A program made the translations under genes and the position numbers. DNA of 64,000 nucleotides from an uncultured Anaerococcus sp. (GTDB lineage Bacteria > Bacillota > Clostridia > Tissierellales > Peptoniphilaceae): positions 6,277-70,276 of the forward strand of contig NZ_CALTUX010000006.1 in NCBI RefSeq assembly GCF_943912825.1, in the 5' to 3' direction. The notes below the pieces were generated by a model that saw only the letters and a program-made list of their open reading frames with translations, was not told the origin of the DNA and did no database searches. How positions within the stretch are numbered: the stretch's first letter is position 1; each line of letters begins with the position of its first letter. Of this stretch, positions 52,420 through 60,156 are shown piece by piece.

Positions 52420-53805
52420 TTACTCGAATTTACCTTCGGATTCTTTTTGCTTTTCAACCATATCTTCTACGTTTACGTTAATCTTTCTATACTTATCGTC
52501 TACCTTTTCTTCTGTCATTCCTAGGTAGCCCTTACCAAATACATAAGTATCTTGGGCAACTAGGGCGAAGTTAGGAAGTTCTTCCCCATTTTCCATGTTG
52601 ACCATCTTTGATACAACCCATTTAGCTCCGTCTGTTTGAGCCTCAAAGGCTTTTTTGATGTCATCAGCATTGTTAATATCTGCCTTACCATTAAGTACAT
52701 CTGTTACTAGGTCAACTGCTGCAAGTGTGCTTGAGTAACCAAGTGAATATGCCCATGTACCCATTCTATCCTTACCGCCTTTTTCGATTACGACTTCTTC
52801 AACTCTCTTTAAGATTTTTGGCCAATCGCCTGCTATATCATCAAGTCCTATAGAGAAAGCTGATGGATAACCCATGATTGGGCTTGGTAGGTCTGGTTCA
52901 ACAAAGATTGCTCCACCTTGGGCTACTCCTCTTAGGAGTGGTTCTGTAAGGGCATCGTTTGTTGTGAAAAATGCTGTGTCTTTGCCGTATTTCTCAATCC
53001 ATGGTCCGATATTTTCAGCTAGGTATTGTTGGGCACCTGGTACACCGATGTCTGTTGTTGGATCTGGTGCGTTTAGGGAAATAAATTCCATACCTAGGTC
53101 TTTACAAGCTTCTTCCATGATAGCACGTCTTATAGCAAGAGTTTCGATTGCCATGTGTCTTGGGAAGGTTATGTGGGCAAATTTCTTAGCGCCCATCTTT
53201 TGAGCTGCCTTTATCATCCTGTAGCCCCTTGAGATGTTATCAACATCCACTACTAGGTCTGCTACACCTGAAGTCATTAGGATATCTTCTTGAGGTGTTA
53301 GGTCAACTAGGATGATGTCTGGTCTAGATTTTCTAATATCTGTAAAGGCTGCTGTAGTACCAGGAACTGATTGGTTAACAATAATTGCCTTCATTTTTGG
53401 GTCATCAGCCATAGCCTTAATCTTAGAAATTGTAGTTTCCATCTCAGCTTCAAATCTGTCTGGGTAGGTATCGTGAACTATAACTCCACCTTCAGAAGCC
53501 TTGCCATATTTTTTAATAGCAGCCTCTGCTCCACGGATTTCATCCTCACTTTGGGATACGGTACCAGTTACAAGACCGATGTGGTAGTCTTCGCCTTCCT
53601 TAAGCTTTTCGTACTGAGCCTTGTTGGCCACGGTTACTTCTGCTGCATCCTTATCCTTAGCATCATTTGCATCCTTAGACTCAGCAGCTTCTTGCTTAGG
53701 GTCGTTACTTGCCGCCTTGTCATCTACTTTCTGACATCCTATCAGGCCCATAAAGACAAAAGCCAATAAGAATAGTGATGTCATTTTCTTCATCATTGAT
53801 TTCAT
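52420..53805 (-). CDS. DUF3798-like substrate-binding lipoprotein
   Basis: 461 residues. Signal peptide with lipobox LIGC (Cys24) after FLLAFVFMG, then a low-complexity Asp/Ala/Lys linker (about 30-60) and two Rossmann-like lobes of a periplasmic-binding fold: YHIGLVTGTVSQSEDEIRGA near residue 72 and MGAKKFAHITFPRHMAIETL near 205. It is not the usual BmpA family; the pattern fits DUF3798. Upstream is a perfect promoter; downstream are the ATPase and two permeases, so it is the receptor of that importer. Ligand unknown; a nucleoside is possible given the BMP-type permeases. Confidence 0.72.
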   Translation of the reverse strand: MKSMMKKMTSLFLLAFVFMGLIGCQKVDDKAASNDPKQEAAESKDANDAKDKDAAEVTVANKAQYEKLKEGEDYHIGLVTGTVSQSEDEIRGAEAAIKKYGKASEGGVIVHDTYPDRFEAEMETTISKIKAMADDPKMKAIIVNQSVPGTTAAFTDIRKSRPDIILVDLTPQEDILMTSGVADLVVDVDNISRGYRMIKAAQKMGAKKFAHITFPRHMAIETLAIRRAIMEEACKDLGMEFISLNAPDPTTDIGVPGAQQYLAENIGPWIEKYGKDTAFFTTNDALTEPLLRGVAQGGAIFVEPDLPSPIMGYPSAFSIGLDDIAGDWPKILKRVEEVVIEKGGKDRMGTWAYSLGYSSTLAAVDLVTDVLNGKADINNADDIKKAFEAQTDGAKWVVSKMVNMENGEELPNFALVAQDTYVFGKGYLGMTEEKVDDKYRKINVNVEDMVEKQKESEGKFE

Positions 53806-53835
53806 TTGTTACTCCTTTATCATGTTATAGTGATA

Positions 53836-53864
53836 ATTATATACTCGCTTTGCTACTTTGTCAA
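53836..53864 (-). promoter_or_regulatory. Perfect sigma-A promoter of the ABC importer operon
   Basis: Minus strand TTGACA (53859-53864), 17-base spacer, TATAAT (53836-53841), about 30 bases before the ATG and followed by AAAGGAG. Confidence 0.93.
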
Positions 53865-53951
53865 ATATATTTGATAAATTCTTTTATAAGTGTTTTATCA
53901 GGTTACTTAAATATTCAGATTGTTATCATTTTCCCGAGTATAAAAACAATC

Positions 53952-53988
53952 AAAAAAATCCCTAAGATTTTTTACTTCTTAGAGATTC
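53952..53988 (-). terminator. Terminator of the exporter-like gene
   Basis: Minus-strand AATCTCTAAGA / TCTTAGGGATT (one wobble), then TTTTTTG. The left arm overlaps the last codons of the gene. Confidence 0.85.
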
Positions 53989-54465
53989 TTTAATCTTAAA
54001 ATCTATATAATTTACATAAAAAGCCACTAGGACTCCGATTAGGGTGTCGATTATCCTGTTGATGGCGAAATTAAAAGGCACTAGGTCGCCTGCGTGATTG
54101 ATTGTAACTGACAAAAAGACAATGCCAGCTATGGATACGGCATCTTTTTTATTGATATTTGCCATGACCCAGATTACCACTGTCACAAGGATTGCCGTTA
54201 TGATTAGCCTTAAAAGATCTGGAATTGACCCAGCTGGGAAAATCAAAAGGTAGAAAAGGCCCACAAAGCCCCCAAAGATTGTCCCGATTATCCTGCCTAG
54301 GCCCTTGTGGTAGGTTTGGTGGACATTTTGCTGCATGCAAATGATGGCTGCAATTGCCGAATAAAAGGCAAGGCCCTCGCCCGGCCTAAAATGGGATATA
54401 ATCATGGAAATAAGGACGGCAAGGCCCGTTTTTCTAATCCTTGGCCCTGGCATCCTTAATTGCAT
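53962..54465 (-). CDS. Aromatic acid exporter/FUSC-like membrane protein, short
   Basis: 167 residues with four to five membrane segments: RKTGLAVLISMIISHF, FYSAIAAIICMQQNVHQT and GLGRIIGTIFGGFVGLFY are the N-terminal membrane half of ArAE/FUSC proteins (YqjA type). The long cytoplasmic C-terminal domain of the family is missing and the chain ends after a short basic tail, a form that exists in other Firmicutes. Overlaps the upstream nucleoside-hydrolase-like gene by 10 bases. Confidence 0.72.
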   Translation of the reverse strand: MQLRMPGPRIRKTGLAVLISMIISHFRPGEGLAFYSAIAAIICMQQNVHQTYHKGLGRIIGTIFGGFVGLFYLLIFPAGSIPDLLRLIITAILVTVVIWVMANINKKDAVSIAGIVFLSVTINHAGDLVPFNFAINRIIDTLIGVLVAFYVNYIDFKIKESLRSKKS

Positions 54466-55250
54466 AGGACTCCTCTTAGGTAGTCATAAAAGCTTTCTTC
54501 GTTCAGCTTATTTGCAATATAAGCCTTTGGTCTTTGTGATGAATGGTCGATTGTCTTTTCATCAAAATTTACCTTAAGACCTGCCGCATCAAAGATGAAG
54601 GCCTCTGGCCTTTGGGATAGGTAGAGAAGGAGGGCGCTATCAAGGGCTTCTTTATCATAATTTTCTAAAATCCTTGCTAGATTAGGGTCGGAGTTTTTAA
54701 TTTTTTTCAAATCTTCATCATCAAGGGTGAATTTTTTTGCAAATTTCTCATCTATGGCAAATATTTCTATTCCAGACGCAAGGATAAAATCCAAGTCTTC
54801 AAGGTCTTCCTTGTCCATTTTTTTGGCATCTGGCAAGATTAAAAATATGTGGTCGATAAAATCAATCAGGTCATCAAATTCTCTTAGGCCCTTGGCAATA
54901 TTTCCTAGGTCTCCAGATGCGATTATATCTAATCTTCCGCAGTCAGATGCGATATCGTAGAGATTTTCAAAAGCATCCATATCTTCTAGATAATCGCCAC
55001 TTGCCTTAAAAATTTCATAATCAAAGGCAGAATCCTTGTCATCATAGTTTCTTGCCACGGATAAAAATAGGTCTTCCTCATTAATAAGGCCCAAAATATT
55101 TTCACCGGCTGCCCTACTTGACATATAAGACCTATTTGCTGAAAGTCCCACAAGCTCAAAATCATAGGAGTCTAGGGCCATTTTTATAAAAAGCCCATCA
55201 GCTGGGCTAAAGTTTGTATCTATATAAATAAAGGGTTTTTGATATTCCAT
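54456..55250 (-). CDS. Degenerate nucleoside-hydrolase-like protein
   Basis: 264 residues. The N-terminus IYIDTNFSPADGLFIKMALD lines up with the inosine-uridine nucleoside hydrolase signature DTDxGxDDAxAL, followed by a FELVGLSAN strand as in the family. ASGDLGNIAKGLREF matches the GPLTNxAxAL block. The key calcium-binding and catalytic aspartates of the DTDxGxDD motif are largely replaced, so hydrolase activity is doubtful. Coupled to the exporter-like gene downstream by 10 bases; a terminator lies upstream. It may be a binding or regulatory relic. Homology call is from pattern only. Confidence 0.5.
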   Translation of the reverse strand: MEYQKPFIYIDTNFSPADGLFIKMALDSYDFELVGLSANRSYMSSRAAGENILGLINEEDLFLSVARNYDDKDSAFDYEIFKASGDYLEDMDAFENLYDIASDCGRLDIIASGDLGNIAKGLREFDDLIDFIDHIFLILPDAKKMDKEDLEDLDFILASGIEIFAIDEKFAKKFTLDDEDLKKIKNSDPNLARILENYDKEALDSALLLYLSQRPEAFIFDAAGLKVNFDEKTIDHSSQRPKAYIANKLNEESFYDYLRGVLCN

Positions 55251-55280
55251 AATTCTTCCTTTCTGCTTACTTACTATACT

Positions 55281-55317
55281 AAAAAACCCGACTTTTTAAA
55301 GTCGGGAGATTTTTTTG
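55281..55317. terminator. Bidirectional-looking terminator
   Basis: AAAAAACCCGACTTT-TT-AAAGTCGGGAGATTTTTTT (hairpin 55287-55306). It has A and T runs on both sides and ends the ABC-2 exporter operon on the minus strand. Confidence 0.9.
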
Positions 55318-55320
55318 TGA

Positions 55321-55377
55321 CCTATTTTCCACTGTCATTCTGACGAGCATTGCGAGGAAGAATCCCATAAAGATAGG
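55321..55377. repeat. GTCATTCTGA...GAAGAATC-type short palindromic element
   Basis: Contains GTCATTCTGACGAGCA and TGCGAGGAAGAATCCC (55334-55365) with inverted ends CCTATTTT/AAAGATAGG and inner ATTCT/AGAAT. This wording closely resembles a short dispersed repeat (GTCATTCTGAG...GAAGAATC) that I recall from intergenic regions of many unrelated bacteria. Only one copy in this window. Confidence 0.5.
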
Positions 55378-55383
55378 TTATTT

Positions 55384-57033
55384 TTATACGTCCATAAAGC
55401 CTTTCTTATATTTTTTAAGGCAAGCCATATAAATTAGGCCCACAATTATAGCTAGGACAAGGATTATAATTGCCGCTGCAATAGGCATAGATCCTGTAAG
55501 ACCATCTATTAGGAAAAATCCTCCAACAAGAAGGCCTGTAACAAGCAAGGACCCTAAATAGAAAATTATTGACTTCACAGGATTTGCCTGTTGAACTTCT
55601 TGAGGCTTCTTCCAATTGGTATTGACCACAAAGGTCCCAAAGTAAAGACTAATCATAGTCGCAAAGGCTCCTCCTAGGCTTAGGCCCAGGAAGAATAAAA
55701 GGCTGTTAATAAGACCAAGGCTTAGAATTAAGCCATAGGCTATGGCAAGTATTAGATTAAAAATACTTATAACTACATAGCTTGAAGAAAACCTAGCCAA
55801 CATATGGCTCTTAGGGTCTATAGGTAGGGTCTGGATTAGGTAAAAGCTCTTACCCTCCCTAGAAAGGGAAGTGGTCGCTGGATTACCATTAGTCCAAATA
55901 AGAAGACTTAGGGCAAAGGCTGCCGCAAAGCATATAAGAGATGTCATTGAGCTTTGGAATAAAGCAGGGTCCACATCCTCTAAAAGATTCTTACCTGTAG
56001 TAAAGCCCATTACGGTAAAGATTATAGCCATGGTAATAGGGCTTGCCAAGAAAACTATATTTGAAAATAAGGTCTTAATATCTTTAAGGAAAATATCCTT
56101 AAATTGGCTGGATGTTTTGATTTCAACATCCTTGGCCTTGACCTTCTTTTTCTTATCCATATCTATGTGGTCATCAAAGACCGCATCAAAATAATACTTA
56201 TCTCCAAGCTTGTAGACTAAAAATAATACTAGAGCCGCAAGAGCCAAGAGTAATAGGCTAAAGCCAAGTCTTTGGATGATAGGTCCAGAAAGAGCAAGGC
56301 CAAAAATCTTGGCATTAAAGAAGACATTTGACACATTCCCCAGCATGGATGTGATATTATCCACATCTATATTAAAAGAAGGACTAGTCTTTGATGATGA
56401 TGAGAAGGAGAAATAATAAATCACTCCCATGACCCCAAACATCAAAAGATATCCCAGGGTCTTAAAAAGCTTGGCATGCCTATTGACATTGGTAAATTTC
56501 TTAATCAGTAAAATCATCAGACAAATAAGCCCATAAGGTATGGCAATCATTGGAAGGAGGGTGATAAGGCCCAAAATCAAAGTCATTGGGTCAAAACCAG
56601 CCTCGCCAAAATATATATATAGGCCAATGGCAAAAAATAGGAAAAAGTCAAAAAATGAGCTTATCCCGCCGATTACCTTGCCCAAGAAAAGCTCACCCTG
56701 GCTTAGGGGTAGGGTTTGGTAATTGGAAATATCTGCCTTGGTGAAATACTTTGAGAGAATATCAGGCACATAAAATATGAAGATCATCATGGTGATAGCC
56801 ATGGCAAAATTTACAAAATACATGTAATTTTGACCAGATCCCACATAAATCATGGCGGATGCTTTAAATACTCCTATAAATATGGCCCCCAAAAATACAT
56901 AGGTCCAGATAAATAAGATTACTCTCATCAAGTAGTTTTTAGGCATATTTGCGACTTGCTTTGATGGCCTGTAGGGGAAGAAACTTTCCCTTAAAGCATA
57001 GGCTGCTATAGTTTTAATATTCTTGCTTTTCAT
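55384..57033 (-). CDS. ABC-2 type exporter permease, large
   Basis: About 549 residues with about 12 hydrophobic segments, organised as two six-segment halves separated by a cytoplasmic KKKKVKAKDVEIKTSSQ linker near residue 310. Resembles large Firmicutes putative ABC exporter permeases of the EcsB/YthQ kind. Start ATG 57031-57033 follows GGAG. It overlaps the ATPase gene by 20 bases. Substrate unknown. Confidence 0.78.
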   Translation of the reverse strand: MKSKNIKTIAAYALRESFFPYRPSKQVANMPKNYLMRVILFIWTYVFLGAIFIGVFKASAMIYVGSGQNYMYFVNFAMAITMMIFIFYVPDILSKYFTKADISNYQTLPLSQGELFLGKVIGGISSFFDFFLFFAIGLYIYFGEAGFDPMTLILGLITLLPMIAIPYGLICLMILLIKKFTNVNRHAKLFKTLGYLLMFGVMGVIYYFSFSSSSKTSPSFNIDVDNITSMLGNVSNVFFNAKIFGLALSGPIIQRLGFSLLLLALAALVLFLVYKLGDKYYFDAVFDDHIDMDKKKKVKAKDVEIKTSSQFKDIFLKDIKTLFSNIVFLASPITMAIIFTVMGFTTGKNLLEDVDPALFQSSMTSLICFAAAFALSLLIWTNGNPATTSLSREGKSFYLIQTLPIDPKSHMLARFSSSYVVISIFNLILAIAYGLILSLGLINSLLFFLGLSLGGAFATMISLYFGTFVVNTNWKKPQEVQQANPVKSIIFYLGSLLVTGLLVGGFFLIDGLTGSMPIAAAIIILVLAIIVGLIYMACLKKYKKGFMDV

Positions 57034-57748
57034 CTGTAAGCTCCAAGAAAATTGATTCAAGAGACCCGTCGTTATTGGCTAGGTGCTTAATCTCATCAAG
57101 AGTTCCTATGGCAATAAGCTTGCCCTTAGAAATAATACCTATCCTATCGCATAATTCCTGGGCCACTTCCATAACGTGGGTTGAAAACATGACACACTTG
57201 CCAGCCGCAGCCCTCTCCCTAAGGATTTTCTTAAGATTAAAGGCAGATTTGGCATCAAGGCCAACCATTGGCTCGTCAAGAATTAAAACTTGTGGGTCGT
57301 GGATAAGGGCACCGATTATGGCAAGCCTTTGGGCCATACCATGGGAATAGGTTGAAATAGGGTCTTTCATAGCCTCTCTTATATCAAAATAATCTAAATA
57401 ATGTTCAAGCCTTTCCTTCCTAGTCTCAGTATCCACCCCATATATATCTGCAATGAAGTTTATATATTCATTTCCTGAATAATTTTCAAATAATTCTGGA
57501 TTGTCAGGTACATAGGAAAACTGGCTCTTGTAGGCTATAGGGTCATCTTCGATACGGAGGCCATTTATAAAAATCTCCCCCTTAGTCTTAGAATTTATCC
57601 CTACAATAGACTTGATGGTAGTAGACTTACCAGCTCCATTAGGTCCAAGAAAGCCAAAGATTTCCCCATCTTTTGCCTCAAAGGAGATGTCATCCACCGC
57701 CTTTTTTCCTATCTTATATTCCTTAGTAAAATTTTCAACTTTAATCAT
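57014..57748 (-). CDS. ABC transporter ATPase (EcsA/NatA-like)
   Basis: 244 residues. Walker A GPNGAGKSTTIKSI near 36, signature YSHGMAQRLAI near 131 (His instead of Gly at position 3), Walker B LILDEPMVGLDA near 151 and switch His in FSTHVM. Pairs with the 549-residue permease downstream. RBS AAAGGAT before ATG. Confidence 0.92.
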   Translation of the reverse strand: MIKVENFTKEYKIGKKAVDDISFEAKDGEIFGFLGPNGAGKSTTIKSIVGINSKTKGEIFINGLRIEDDPIAYKSQFSYVPDNPELFENYSGNEYINFIADIYGVDTETRKERLEHYLDYFDIREAMKDPISTYSHGMAQRLAIIGALIHDPQVLILDEPMVGLDAKSAFNLKKILRERAAAGKCVMFSTHVMEVAQELCDRIGIISKGKLIAIGTLDEIKHLANNDGSLESIFLELTDEKQEY

Positions 57749-57828
57749 AAAAATCCTTTCTAATCTCTAAGAATCGTTTTTATCATTTTACCCGATTATA
57801 TGGAAATTATACAATATTTATAAAATTT

Positions 57829-57868
57829 AATAAAAAATACCCCTAGGATCAAAAATCCTAAGAGTATT
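57829..57868 (-). terminator. Terminator of the gltX-sigma operon
   Basis: 14-pair minus-strand stem AATACTCTTAGGAT / ATCCTAGGGGTATT (two G-T wobbles), loop TTTTG, then TTTTTTATT. Confidence 0.93.
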
Positions 57869-57876
57869 GTCATTTT

Positions 57877-58905
57877 TTATCCAACCAAATCAGAATAATC
57901 TTTTAGCTTGCCTAGGGCTTGGTTTTCTATTTGACGGATTCTCTCTCTGGAGAGGTCGTAGATTGAACCTATTTGCTCTAGGGTTTTTGGTTTTTCGTTG
58001 TCTAGGCCGTACCTGTAGATTATGATTTGCTTTTCCCTATCTGTTAGTTGGTCTAGGGCTTGCATTAGGAAGTTTTCCATGTCTTTTTCTAAGATTAGCA
58101 TATCTACTGGGGTCGACTCATCTCCTACCATATCCATTAGCTCATCTCCTGTGGAGTCTTCGCTGTCTAGGTTGATATTTAGGGAGGTGGAGTTGACTTG
58201 GTTTCTATTTATTAGGAAAAGGTCATCGGCTTGTTTTTTGTTGATGCCCTCGTTTTCTAATATCCTGTAGAGTTCCTCATCGCTTGCCTCTGGGTTGGCC
58301 TTTAAGATTTGTTTAAGCTTGTTTAGTTTTAAGTATTTGCCTGCTGGAATCCTGATGGTGTGACCTTCTTTGTTGATGGCCTTTCTGATGGCCTTATCTA
58401 TCCACTTGTAGGCATAGGTTGTAAATTTGTAGCCTAGGCTTAGGTCAAATTTCTCCGCTGCCCTTATCATGCCGAGCATGCCTGATTGGACAAGGTCTTC
58501 TAGGTCTAGGTCGTTGCCGTGGGACCTGAAGAAATAGGACGCACGACTCCTTACTAGGCCCTGGTTTTTTTCGACTAGGGCTGCTAGGGCGTTTTGGTTA
58601 CCAAGTTGGAATTGCTCTACTATCTCCTCGTTGTTTAGGTCAGATAGCTTCATCATGTCCTTGCGCTTGATTGGGGCAAGGGAGGTGTTGACTCCTTTTT
58701 TGGCTGATCCAATTAAATCATCGTCGTCATCATCATCGTCAAAATCATCGTCATCTTCTGCGATTATTTCTAATATTTCTTCTCTTTGGTCTTCTGTTAG
58801 AGAATCTATGATTTTTAACAAGTCTTCATCGGTCATATCTGGATTGTCCAGATATTCTTTTAGCTTTTCTAAAGTTTCCTTATCTTCTAAATTTATTTTA
58901 TCCAT
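57877..58905 (-). CDS. RpoD-like sigma factor in the sigH position, with poly-Asp tract
   Basis: About 342 residues. A divergent acidic N-terminus (about 1-75) includes an almost unbroken Asp run (EDDDDFDDDDDDDD at ~50-63). Then come sigma region 2 (LEDLVQSGMLGMIRAAEKFD; YKFTTYAYKWIDKAIRKAIN), region 3 (PEASDEELYRILENEGINKK) and region 4 (LTDREKQIIIYRYGLDNEKP; LEQIGSIYDLSRERIRQIEN). Region 4 is RpoD-like, while EEIVEQFQLGNQNALAALVE before region 2 recalls SigH. In Bacillus this locus (gltX-cysE-cysS-mrnC-rlmB-yacP) ends with sigH. It could be the primary sigma factor or a group 2 one; I lean to group 2. Start taken at ATG 58903-58905, after GGGTGAT. Confidence 0.8.
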   Translation of the reverse strand: MDKINLEDKETLEKLKEYLDNPDMTDEDLLKIIDSLTEDQREEILEIIAEDDDDFDDDDDDDDLIGSAKKGVNTSLAPIKRKDMMKLSDLNNEEIVEQFQLGNQNALAALVEKNQGLVRSRASYFFRSHGNDLDLEDLVQSGMLGMIRAAEKFDLSLGYKFTTYAYKWIDKAIRKAINKEGHTIRIPAGKYLKLNKLKQILKANPEASDEELYRILENEGINKKQADDLFLINRNQVNSTSLNINLDSEDSTGDELMDMVGDESTPVDMLILEKDMENFLMQALDQLTDREKQIIIYRYGLDNEKPKTLEQIGSIYDLSRERIRQIENQALGKLKDYSDLVG

Positions 58906-58925
58906 ATTATCACCCATTTTTGAAT

Positions 58926-59465
58926 TTATTTATCTTTATTCTCATCTTCTAGCTTGATCTTAAGCTGGTCAAGTTTGGCTGCAAGAGATTTTGATATAGG
59001 ATAGGCGCTGTAGTTGTGACTAAAATTTGACTTTTGGCTTTTTTTAATCTTTCTTCTTAGGGCCATTAGGTCTCCCCTTAGCTCTAGGGCTGTCATCCTG
59101 CTTGCTCCCTTGCCTAGGGCCATATTTTGTACCGCCCCATCATCTGTTACTACCTTGACATTGTGGCGGCGACCTACTCTTGCAAGCTCTGCTTCTATAT
59201 AGGTATCTGCCGTTTGAAACCTCTTTGTATAGACAATTTTCATCTTATACTTTGTTTCTATGGTTTCTTTAAGTCTATCAAGGTTATAGGCATCAAAGAC
59301 TATTACCATCTCTTCTGCCCTTAGCACACTATATTCAGCCATTTCTTCTATGAGCATATCCCTTGCGGCTGCAAGGTTTGTTTTTGATAAGTCCTTTAAG
59401 TCCGGCCATTTGTTGATGACATTGTAGCCATCGACATAGGTTATGTTTTTTTTAGTCAAAGCCAT
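58926..59465 (-). CDS. yacP: YacP/Rae1-like NYN-domain endoribonuclease
   Basis: 179 residues. ITYVDGYNVINKWPDL (NYN motif with catalytic Asp) at residues 8-23, MVIVFDAYN near 53, ADTYIEAEL near 87 and VKVVTDDGAVQNMALGKG near 104. Rae1 is a ribosome-associated mRNA endonuclease in Bacillus. Overlaps rlmB by 14 bases; standard neighbour of rlmB. Confidence 0.9.
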   Translation of the reverse strand: MALTKKNITYVDGYNVINKWPDLKDLSKTNLAAARDMLIEEMAEYSVLRAEEMVIVFDAYNLDRLKETIETKYKMKIVYTKRFQTADTYIEAELARVGRRHNVKVVTDDGAVQNMALGKGASRMTALELRGDLMALRRKIKKSQKSNFSHNYSAYPISKSLAAKLDQLKIKLEDENKDK

Positions 59466-60156
59466 TTTGTCTTAGGACCTCATACATGGCTATGGCTGAG
59501 GCAACAGATGCATTAAAGCTATTTACAAAACCCTTCATCGGTATATTAATTAGTATATCACATTTCTCTCTTACAAGTCTAGAGATACCCTTACCTTCAT
59601 TGCCTACTACTAGGGCAATTTTGCCCTTAAGGTCGGTTTTATCTATCTCTTGGCTTCCTTCGCCTGCTAAGCCATAGACCCAAAATCCCTCTTTTTGGAT
59701 TTCTTCTATGGTTCGAGAAATATTTTTTACCCTAATTATATTGATGTTATTTATTGCTCCAGCACTTGTCTTATAGACTATAGGACTTACCTCTGCTGAC
59801 CTTCTTTCTGGGATAATTACCCCATCAAAGCCAAAGGCTTCGGCACTTCTTACTATAGCTCCTAGGTTATGAGGATCTTCTATTTGATCTAGGATTATTA
59901 ATCTCTTGTAAGAAGCTATGTCAGCTAGGTCCTTGTATTTAAAACTTTCCACATCAAGGGCGACCCCTTGGTGGTTCATATCTATTTTATCAAAAAAACT
60001 CTTATCTACAAAATCTATTTCAATATTTTTTGCCCTAAGCTTTTTAATTATCTTGTCAATTATCTTGGAATTTTGCTTTAGGATGTAGGCCCTATAGATT
60101 TCTATATCTGAATCTAGGGTGTCTAGGACTGGTTTTCTGCCATATACTCTATCCAT
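59452..60156 (-). CDS. rlmB: 23S rRNA (guanosine-2'-O-)-methyltransferase RlmB
   Basis: About 234 residues, SpoU/TrmH knot methyltransferase acting on G2251 of 23S rRNA. N-terminal L30e-like substrate-binding domain (~1-75), then DQIEDPHNLGAIVRSAEAF near 100, VVGNEGKGISRLV near 180 and FNASVASAIAMYE near 215 (SAM-binding knot). Start taken at ATG 60154-60156, which overlaps the cysS stop by one base and follows GGGAG; an in-frame ATG 15 bases upstream is the alternative. Confidence 0.94.
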   Translation of the reverse strand: MDRVYGRKPVLDTLDSDIEIYRAYILKQNSKIIDKIIKKLRAKNIEIDFVDKSFFDKIDMNHQGVALDVESFKYKDLADIASYKRLIILDQIEDPHNLGAIVRSAEAFGFDGVIIPERRSAEVSPIVYKTSAGAINNINIIRVKNISRTIEEIQKEGFWVYGLAGEGSQEIDKTDLKGKIALVVGNEGKGISRLVREKCDILINIPMKGFVNSFNASVASAIAMYEVLRQNGFD

